Shown here one piece after another: positions 33,820-40,630 of a stretch of 57,447 bases of DNA; positions within the stretch are counted from its first letter, which is position 1; each line of letters starts with the position of its first letter. The notes beneath the pieces were generated by a model. That model was not told the origin of the DNA, did not search any database, and worked only from the letters and a program-made list of their open reading frames with translations. The position numbers and the translations under genes are program-made. This DNA comes from an uncultured Eubacteriales bacterium (GTDB lineage: Bacteria; Bacillota; Clostridia; Christensenellales; CAG-138), in contig ONLX01000025.1 in the NCBI GenBank assembly GCA_900318765.1, positions 1-57,447 on the forward strand, read 5' to 3'.

Positions 33820-36018
33820 CTACTCACTGAGCACGAGGTCGGCATACGCGCCGCCCTTTGCGTACAGTTCTTCATGCGTGCCGCGCTCGACGACGCGCCC
33901 CTTTTCGAGCACGATAATCTCATCGCAGTCGCGAATTGTGCTGAGGCGATGCGCAATCACGATGCAGGTGATCCCGCGATCGCGGATCGCGTTGACAACA
34001 TCATATTCCGTTTTGGCGTCGAGCGCGCTCGTCGCCTCATCGAGAAGAATCACCGAGGGATCCTGCGCAAGCACACGCGCAATCTCGAGCCGCTGTCGCT
34101 GTCCGCCGGAGAGATCCTTGCCGTTTTCGGTGAGTTTGCCGTCGTATCCGCCCGGGCGCAGCATGATATCATCATGAATCTGCGCATCCCGCGCGGCCAG
34201 AATCACCTCAAAGTCCGCAATCGAGCGGTCCCACATCCGGATGTTTTCGGCAATCGTATCCTCAAACAGAATGATATCCTGGTCCACCACCGCAAGCGAA
34301 CCGGTAAACACGCTGCGCGGAATCTCTTCGATCGGCTTCCCGTCGAACAGAATTTCGCCGCTCCACGGCCGGTAAAGTCCGGAAATCAGCTTGCTGATCG
34401 TCGATTTTCCGCAGCCGCTCGCGCCGACGATCGCCACTCGGCTGCCCGGTTTCAGATGCATGGAAAAATCGCGCACAACCGGCTCCCCGAACTTTGAATA
34501 GCCGAATGTCACGTTCTTCAGCTCCACCTCGCCGCGCAGCTTCGAATAGTCCTCCGATTCCGAAAGCGGCTCCTCCCGAACGAACGGATCGTTCGGATAC
34601 TCCATCACGTCCTCGATGCGCTCCATCTGCGTCCGCGTCTCCAGAATCGTCTGCCCCGCGTCGATCAGCGTCATGGCGGGGTTCATAAACTGTGCCAGGT
34701 AGCTCTGGAATGTCGCAATCATACCGACGGTGAAGTTGCCGTCCATCGCAAGACGAACGCCGAAGAACAGCACCAGATAGTTGGCCGCCGTTCCGATAAA
34801 CGCTGGAATCTGTCCGAGCGAAGCGTTCAGCCGCGCGTACCGGACCGCCTGCGTATTCACGGACGCCTGATAGCCCGCCCACTTCGAGAAGAATCCGTTT
34901 TCCGCTCCGGCGGCCTTGATCGTCTCGGTCATGCCGATTCCGGCATAGGTCGCAGCGGACAGCTTCGCCGCATCCCGCATCTGCACGCGCGTGATGTTGA
35001 CGCGTTTTTCCGAAATGTAATTGGCTAAGAACGCATTGCAAAAGACGCTCAACAGGCCGATCAACGTCAAAAGAAGGCTGTATCGGATCATGATGACGAG
35101 GTAAAACACCATCATCAATAGGTTCAGCAAAAACGGAGCGACGGTTTGCACCAATGCGCTCGCAATCGACGCGTTGGACTGTTCGCGCTCCAGAATATCC
35201 CCCGCCATGCGCTGAGAAAAGAATTCCATCGGAAGCCGCAGCACCTTCCAGATGTAACTTGTGCTGCCGATGACGGACAGCTTCCCGTCGATCCGCAGCG
35301 AATAGATCGCCTGAATCATCTCCACGGCAAGCTGCAGAACGCACAGCAGCCCCATGATCGCGATGAACGGGACCAGCCACTCCGGGTTGAGCCCGGTCAG
35401 AAGCCGATCGTAAAACACCTGCGTCATCACCGGGTTTATCACGCCGAACAGGTAGGAGATTGCCGTCGTCAGCATCATAAAGAGGATCGCTGCGCCGGCG
35501 CCGACCAATCTTTTTTTCGCAAACGCAATCGCGCTCTTTGGCTTTCCGCCCGGAACGAATTGCTCCCCGGGCGTCATGCGAAGCACAATCCCGGTAAATG
35601 CACGGTCGAACTCCTCCATCGAGAGCAGTACCGTTCCGCGCGCGGGGTCGTTGATGCTCGCTTTTCCGTTCCGAAAGCCGTTCAGCACAACAAAATGATT
35701 GAAATTCCAATGGATGATGCAGGGAAATTCCGCCTGCTGTTTCAGCATTTGCGGCTCCATGCGATAGCCGTTCGCAGTAAACCCGTAATTGCGGGCGGCG
35801 AGCAGCATGTTTTTGGCGTTCGACCCATCCCGCGAAACGCCGCAGTCAAGCCGTACCTGTTCCAACGGAACCCATTTTTGATAGTATGCCATGACCATGG
35901 CAAGGCACGCCGCGCCGCATTCCAGATCCTCCATCTGCATCACGACCGGCACCTTCGCCGCCCCTTTGCGAACCGGACGCCTGATCCGGTTCCGTTTGAT
36001 CGAAGCTTGCTGTTCCAT
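33820..36018 (-). CDS. NHLP-type peptide exporter: C39 peptidase-permease-ATPase
   Basis: This 732-residue protein cleaves a leader peptide and exports the mature peptide. The N-terminal C39 domain keeps the catalytic set: Gln28 and Cys34 in QMEDLECGAACLAMVM, His108 in HWNFNHFVVLNG, and Asp124 in INDPARG. Membrane helices span about 165-450. The ATPase has Walker A GASGCGKST, signature DLSGGQRQR and Walker B VILLDEATSALD. GGAAGGA precedes the ATG, six bases after the adaptor gene. An intact peptidase implies a double-glycine-type precursor, but none is encoded nearby. Confidence 0.92.
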   Translation of the reverse strand: MEQQASIKRNRIRRPVRKGAAKVPVVMQMEDLECGAACLAMVMAYYQKWVPLEQVRLDCGVSRDGSNAKNMLLAARNYGFTANGYRMEPQMLKQQAEFPCIIHWNFNHFVVLNGFRNGKASINDPARGTVLLSMEEFDRAFTGIVLRMTPGEQFVPGGKPKSAIAFAKKRLVGAGAAILFMMLTTAISYLFGVINPVMTQVFYDRLLTGLNPEWLVPFIAIMGLLCVLQLAVEMIQAIYSLRIDGKLSVIGSTSYIWKVLRLPMEFFSQRMAGDILEREQSNASIASALVQTVAPFLLNLLMMVFYLVIMIRYSLLLTLIGLLSVFCNAFLANYISEKRVNITRVQMRDAAKLSAATYAGIGMTETIKAAGAENGFFSKWAGYQASVNTQAVRYARLNASLGQIPAFIGTAANYLVLFFGVRLAMDGNFTVGMIATFQSYLAQFMNPAMTLIDAGQTILETRTQMERIEDVMEYPNDPFVREEPLSESEDYSKLRGEVELKNVTFGYSKFGEPVVRDFSMHLKPGSRVAIVGASGCGKSTISKLISGLYRPWSGEILFDGKPIEEIPRSVFTGSLAVVDQDIILFEDTIAENIRMWDRSIADFEVILAARDAQIHDDIMLRPGGYDGKLTENGKDLSGGQRQRLEIARVLAQDPSVILLDEATSALDAKTEYDVVNAIRDRGITCIVIAHRLSTIRDCDEIIVLEKGRVVERGTHEELYAKGGAYADLVLSE

Positions 36019-36024
36019 GCGCCG

Positions 36025-36441
36025 TTATTCCTTCCAAAGGAATCGGATCGGCGAGATCGTTTCCAGAACAACCGTTCCGGAATACGTTCCGTCCGGCAGC
36101 GAAATCTGCGCCGAAAGCGCGGCGGTTTGATCGGCATTCCAAAGCACGGAATCGATCGTTGTTTCCGTCCCGCCGAGGCGCAGCGTCATGCCCTCGGAAA
36201 CCTCTGGCTCGCGGTCGGATCGGACCGTGGCCACGGCAATCCCGTTCCGAACGGTGAACTCCGCAGGAACCGTCGTCTCAATCCGTCCTACGATCGCAAA
36301 CACGATCAGTCCCGCCAACAGAACGATCACCGCAATCAACACCATCCAAACGCTCGGATTGGTGACGCGCATATAATCCTGCAGCTGTTCCAGGGACTGA
36401 ATCCGATCCAGATTTTTTTGCCGAAAAAGTTTGTTTTCCAT
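36025..36441 (-). CDS. Short NHLP secretion adaptor-like membrane protein
   Basis: This 138-residue protein starts like the NHLP HlyD-type adaptor: a cytoplasmic helix (LDRIQSLEQLQDYMRVTNP), one membrane helix at about 33-53, then an outside beta domain. Normal adaptors of this class are several hundred residues long and include a coiled-coil hairpin and lipoyl-like halves; here only about 85 outside residues remain. The stop is followed at once by the exporter gene, so the short form looks intentional rather than decayed. The ATG at 36441 follows AAAGGAG. It may clamp the exporter without spanning a thick envelope. Confidence 0.75.
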   Translation of the reverse strand: MENKLFRQKNLDRIQSLEQLQDYMRVTNPSVWMVLIAVIVLLAGLIVFAIVGRIETTVPAEFTVRNGIAVATVRSDREPEVSEGMTLRLGGTETTIDSVLWNADQTAALSAQISLPDGTYSGTVVLETISPIRFLWKE

Positions 36442-36482
36442 GCTATGCTCCTTTGAACGATCCCGCATAAGGCAGATAGTTG

Positions 36483-36511
36483 ATTATACCATATTCCTTC
36501 CCGATTCTCAA
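36483..36511 (-). promoter_or_regulatory. Promoter of the NHLP export operon
   Basis: On the minus strand TTGAGA and a perfect TATAAT are separated by 17 bases, 41 bases before the adaptor ATG. Confidence 0.82.
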
Positions 36512-36541
36512 TGCCGCCGCGGAAATTGTCGGATGGATTCG

Positions 36542-36579
36542 AAAAAAACCTGCAAAGAATCGCGTTCTTTGCAGGTTTT
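36542..36579 (-). terminator. Terminator of the STAS-synthetase-ABC operon
   Basis: A 15-bp stem (36545-36559 with 36565-36579) and 5-base loop begins 12 bases after the permease stop, with a T-run on the minus strand. It separates this operon from the NHLP operon. Confidence 0.88.
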
Positions 36580-36590
36580 CCCGAAAAGTG

Positions 36591-37532
36591 TTATCGTTTG
36601 TCCCGATCGATGAACTCGAGCACCGCGATCGATACGATGGCAGCGACCGCCGTCAGCAGCAGCAGCGCGCCCCAGGTCGTAAGGACATTGTTGATCGTGC
36701 TGGCGTATGCGGCTTTCTGGTTGATCGAGCCGGACCACTGCAAAATCTCATCCATCTTGCCCTGTTGTTCGATGCTTTGAATCAAGGCAAGCACCGGCTT
36801 TCCTTCGGCAAACTCCACATCCTTCAGCCGGAACATCGTATTCCAGAGCGTGACCATCGGAAGCTCATTGAACCGGCCGATCGCGCAGATGCTCTCAATG
36901 CCCCATTTCGAAACGGTCAGCTTCGTGAGCTGCTCGGCAAAGCCCGTCATCTGGAAAAACGTCCCCGAGAAGATGAGCTGAAAGATCAGCAAAAACGGCA
37001 TCACGGTCATCGCGGTCGTCGTCGTCCGGACGATCGAGGAGATCATCAGCGCAAGCATATCCGCCGCGAACGTGATCAGCAGGATCGTGATGCCGAGATC
37101 GACGATGCCCCACGGCGTTACAACGCCCTGCACGGGGAAGGATACGCCTGCGATTCTGCAGATCAGAAGCGTCACGATCGTCTGCACGAGGCAGAGGATC
37201 AGCTGATAGATCATATGCGCCGCAATGTACGAAGAGATATGCAGCCCCGCGCGATGCTCATGCTTGATCGTTTTCCGCTCGCGGCAAACGACCTGAATCG
37301 AGTTGAAGAACCCGTTCCAGATGCAGGCGCACGCGAGCGCGAACGCGCCGTTCGTCGTCCCCTCCTGCGTTCTGAACAGATTTCCGCCGACAACGAACGT
37401 CACAACGGCGGCGATCACCGCGCCGAGCGGGATAACCTTCCAGTCGCTCTGATAAACGAACATGCGCAGCAGCTTGCAAAGATAGATCCGTGTCTGCGCG
37501 AGCCTTCCGTTCCGTTTCAGTTCCGTATTCAT
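36591..37532 (-). CDS. ABC-2/ABCG-type transporter permease
   Basis: This 313-residue membrane protein has the ABCG-like permease pattern: an amphipathic start, about six helices, a conserved VCRERKTIKHEHRAGLHISSY loop resembling the ABCG connecting helix, and an outside loop of some 80 residues before the last helix (about 280-300). It overlaps the upstream ATPase gene by four bases, so the two subunits are made together. The substrate may be the product of the synthetase in the same operon (inference). Confidence 0.82.
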   Translation of the reverse strand: MNTELKRNGRLAQTRIYLCKLLRMFVYQSDWKVIPLGAVIAAVVTFVVGGNLFRTQEGTTNGAFALACACIWNGFFNSIQVVCRERKTIKHEHRAGLHISSYIAAHMIYQLILCLVQTIVTLLICRIAGVSFPVQGVVTPWGIVDLGITILLITFAADMLALMISSIVRTTTTAMTVMPFLLIFQLIFSGTFFQMTGFAEQLTKLTVSKWGIESICAIGRFNELPMVTLWNTMFRLKDVEFAEGKPVLALIQSIEQQGKMDEILQWSGSINQKAAYASTINNVLTTWGALLLLTAVAAIVSIAVLEFIDRDKR

Positions 37533-38917
37533 TCCGCAGCGCCCCCTTTCCGCGTTGCGGCAAACAGCTCCGCGTAGTGCTCCGCAAGGCCTTCGCCGCC
37601 CTCCTCCTTCTGATTGATCGACATGAGGATTCCCTCCATCGTGTCCTTATGGAAAAACGCTTTCGCTTCGTCCGGCGTTCCGTAGAACGTCAGGCGGCCG
37701 GTTCTTTGCGAATCCTTGCCGAGAATGATAACGCGGTCAAACAGATCGATCACGCGATCCGGCGTATGCGTAATGACGATGACGATCTTTCCGTCGTCCG
37801 CAATCGTGCGCAGTTTTTGGAAAATCTCCCGCGCAATAATGCCGTCCAATCCGGAATCCGGCTCGTCCAGAACGAACAGTTCCGGATCCGAAACGAGCTC
37901 CATCGCAATCGCGATCCGGCGAAGCTGACCGCCCGACTTTTTGGAGACGAGCCCCTCGCTTCCGGACGAAAGTCCCAAAAGCGCCAGAACTTCGTTGACC
38001 CGCTCGATCCGATCCTTTGTTTTTACCGATTTGGGAAGCCGCATCTCGGCCGCGTCGTCCACCGTGTACAGCACGGTATCGTTGCCCCGCATCAGGTTTT
38101 GCTGCGGAACAAATCCGATCCGATACTTCATATCCGCACCGTCGTGATACACATCCCTTCCGTTCAGAACGATCTTCGCATCGGCTTTTTCGTAGCCGAT
38201 GACCGCATTCACAAACGTCGTCTTACCGGCGCCGGATCCGCCGAGCAGCAGCACCATCGAACCGTTCGGCACGGTCATCGCGATATCGCGAAGCAGATGA
38301 TGTGTTTTCCCGAATTCCCGCACCTTGCGTTCCCGGATGTTCACATAAAGACCCGTCTTCGGAATCGTATCCGTTGTCTCCGAATCGGGCACGATCGCCT
38401 TGGACTCCGCTTCCGCCCGTTCCTCTGCCGCCTGTTCCGCTTCGGCCTTTTGCAAGAACTCCGCCTTGGGCTGATATTTTTTCCCGAATCCCAGGATCAG
38501 TATGGTGAGCGATTCAAGCAGGAGGAAGAACACAATCCAGTAATTCTTCCGTTCAAAGACCCGCAGAATCCGCATGAACAAACGAATGCGGAACACAAAG
38601 AGCGCGATATACACGACAAAGTGCAGCAGCATAATCGCAACGGACCAGCCTTGCGACGTCGCATCTACGTTGATCAACGAAATTGCCAGATTCAGCACGT
38701 CGAGCACGCCGCACAGGATGCCGTCAATCGTGTGCTCCAGGGCATTTCCGAGCGCAAAAAAGCGCGCTCCCGGGATCCAGGCCATCCACACGTTCTTCCA
38801 ATGCAGCTTCTTCAGGATTTTCCTTAGGCCAAGCGAAAACAGAAACCATGTGAAAAGAACCTGTGCAGCAGACAGCAGAATGCCGACCCATATCACGGTG
38901 TTTTGCGTATCCATCAA
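37529..38917 (-). CDS. ABC transporter ATPase fused to an N-terminal membrane domain
   Basis: This 462-residue protein has four hydrophobic helices in the first 155 residues, including the segment WMAWIPGARFFALG, then a Glu/Ala-rich linker (about 155-185). An ABCG-like ATPase follows, with Walker A GGSGAGKTT, signature KKSGGQLRR, Walker B LFVLDEPDSGLD and H-loop VITHTPDR. The membrane part alone is too small to be a full permease; the next gene supplies one. A fused membrane anchor on an ABCG-type ATPase is unusual. The family of the N-terminal domain is not firmly recognised. The start could be either of two adjacent ATGs. Confidence 0.8.
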   Translation of the reverse strand: MMDTQNTVIWVGILLSAAQVLFTWFLFSLGLRKILKKLHWKNVWMAWIPGARFFALGNALEHTIDGILCGVLDVLNLAISLINVDATSQGWSVAIMLLHFVVYIALFVFRIRLFMRILRVFERKNYWIVFFLLLESLTILILGFGKKYQPKAEFLQKAEAEQAAEERAEAESKAIVPDSETTDTIPKTGLYVNIRERKVREFGKTHHLLRDIAMTVPNGSMVLLLGGSGAGKTTFVNAVIGYEKADAKIVLNGRDVYHDGADMKYRIGFVPQQNLMRGNDTVLYTVDDAAEMRLPKSVKTKDRIERVNEVLALLGLSSGSEGLVSKKSGGQLRRIAIAMELVSDPELFVLDEPDSGLDGIIAREIFQKLRTIADDGKIVIVITHTPDRVIDLFDRVIILGKDSQRTGRLTFYGTPDEAKAFFHKDTMEGILMSINQKEEGGEGLAEHYAELFAATRKGGAAE

Positions 38918-38954
38918 GTAACCTCCTAACCTCCTTGCCGGAATCCGTCCGGCT

Positions 38955-40622
38955 TTAAAACAAACTGTGTATGCCCCAGATCATCAGCCCGACCGTGAGC
39001 GCAAGGATCAACAGCACCTTTCCGATCGATCGGTACACAAACGGTACGCGATAATCCATCGTCGCATAAGACGGATTGATCCGGTATCGCAACAGCGGAG
39101 CAAGCAGCTTTCGCTGTTCTCCCCTCAGGTCCCGTTCCGTCCGCGGCTTCCTGCAAAGCACCATCGTCTCCCGCGTGGTTCCGTCGTACGGCGGCCACAA
39201 AAGCTCCGGCGTTCCGGGATCCCCGTCTGTTGCAAACTTCGCCCAAATCTGCATCACCCGCTTCGCAAGCTCGCGGTTGGCCGGTTCCCCCGTATAGACC
39301 GTATCCTCCGTGTTGCCGAACACGTACGCAAGCTCCGCCGCGTGACAGGCGCCGTATTGCCATAGCTTGCTCGGCTGCATCCAGTAGTACAGGAAGACCT
39401 TCCCGCCATGCGCGGCATGCTGCTCGGCCTGCTCGATCGCAGGGAGCCGGAACATCATCTCGGTATAAAACGCGCTGAGCTTCCAGATCCAATGCCCCGC
39501 TTCGCTCCGCAAAAACCGCCTCGCGCGTGCCCGATCCTCCTTCGGAAGCTTTTTGAGATCGTTCTCAAACTTGATCGGAATCCCAAACCCAAACGGAATG
39601 ATTCCGCCGATCTCGCCGATCCAGTAATTCATCTCGTCTGCGTTCGTTCCGATCATCATGTCCACATCCGCCGTCACGCCGTTCCGATACGGTTCGTATG
39701 CGTCCTCCGGGATCAGCTTGCCGTCGCGCTGCGGAAAGTTGTTGTACGGATTCAGCGGCTCATTGATTCGCATCAGCTCCGCTTCCGAAAGCGCGCATAG
39801 ATCGTCCATCGTTTTGGCTCCGCTCGTTTTCAAAAGCCGTCTTGTGAACTCCCGGCACTCCTCCTTCGAAAACGTCAGCGCAACCGAACCGCTTTCGGCA
39901 ATCACCCGTCGGAACAGCCCCTTCGCCTCGGGAATGCACGGCAGCAGCGAAACGCTCCCGCCGCCCGCCGATTCCCCGAAGATCGTGATGTTCTCCGGAT
40001 CGCCTCCGAACGCCGCCGCATTCCGTTTCACCCAGCGCAGCGCCTCGATCTGATCGTACAGGCCGAGGTTCGGCGCGTCCGAATAGGCTTCTCCGCCCGG
40101 GACTTCGGAAAAATCGACAAATCCCATCAGCCCGACGCGATAGCCGACCGTGATCAAAACGATCCCCGGCTGTTCGGTCACGAAGTTCGTTCCGTCGTAC
40201 ATCGGATCCGCCGTTCCGCCCCATCCGTAGGCCCCGCCGTGGAAGAACACCATCACGGGCTTGTGCGCATCGAGGCAGGTACGATTTTTCCATACGTTCA
40301 GGTACAGGCAATCCTCCCCCTGAGGATAAAAGGAAGCTCGCTCGGTCGGCCATTCGCTCTGAATCGGCGATCGCCCGTTGTAGTACGCTTCCGAAACGGC
40401 ATCCGATTCCGGAACAGGCTCCGGCTTTTTCCACCGCAGCGCGCCGACCGGCGGTACGGCAAACGGGATGCCATAAAACACATCGATCGTTCCGTTCGTT
40501 TTGCCCACGAACGTTCCGTTGTGGCACCGCGCAGCAAGTGCGGGATCATATTCTCCCGAGATCGCCCTGTTGACGCCGAACGTCTTTCGGATGCGTTCCC
40601 GTTCCGTTTGCTTTCTGTTCAT
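38955..40622 (-). CDS. Membrane-anchored type B carboxylesterase
   Basis: This 555-residue enzyme belongs to the carboxylesterase/cholinesterase family. The oxyanion HGG is at 128-130, the nucleophile Ser218 lies in FGESAGGGS, the catalytic acid is probably the Glu in GTNADEMNYW, and the His lies in YGACHAAELAYVFGN. A single hydrophobic helix closes the protein (LLILALTVGLMIWGIHSLF), so it is a tail-anchored membrane enzyme; it has no signal peptide. It is eight bases after the synthetase gene and may release, trim or transfer the acyl product from the synthetase (inference). Confidence 0.87.
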   Translation of the reverse strand: MNRKQTERERIRKTFGVNRAISGEYDPALAARCHNGTFVGKTNGTIDVFYGIPFAVPPVGALRWKKPEPVPESDAVSEAYYNGRSPIQSEWPTERASFYPQGEDCLYLNVWKNRTCLDAHKPVMVFFHGGAYGWGGTADPMYDGTNFVTEQPGIVLITVGYRVGLMGFVDFSEVPGGEAYSDAPNLGLYDQIEALRWVKRNAAAFGGDPENITIFGESAGGGSVSLLPCIPEAKGLFRRVIAESGSVALTFSKEECREFTRRLLKTSGAKTMDDLCALSEAELMRINEPLNPYNNFPQRDGKLIPEDAYEPYRNGVTADVDMMIGTNADEMNYWIGEIGGIIPFGFGIPIKFENDLKKLPKEDRARARRFLRSEAGHWIWKLSAFYTEMMFRLPAIEQAEQHAAHGGKVFLYYWMQPSKLWQYGACHAAELAYVFGNTEDTVYTGEPANRELAKRVMQIWAKFATDGDPGTPELLWPPYDGTTRETMVLCRKPRTERDLRGEQRKLLAPLLRYRINPSYATMDYRVPFVYRSIGKVLLILALTVGLMIWGIHSLF

Positions 40623-40630
40623 CGACTTCC

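Noticed and set aside
32531-34177. Plus-strand open frame of 548 codons
   Set aside because: It spans the junction of two clear ABC genes on the other strand and has low-complexity Arg/His/Gln composition.
35146-36456. Plus-strand open frame of 436 codons over the exporter and adaptor genes
   Set aside because: Antisense shadow. I checked it as a possible precursor or second adaptor and saw no leader, signal peptide or ribosome site.
36442-36590. Possible hidden precursor peptide between the two export operons
   Set aside because: The 149-base gap is taken up by a terminator and a promoter; no start codon with a ribosome site and useful frame length fits.
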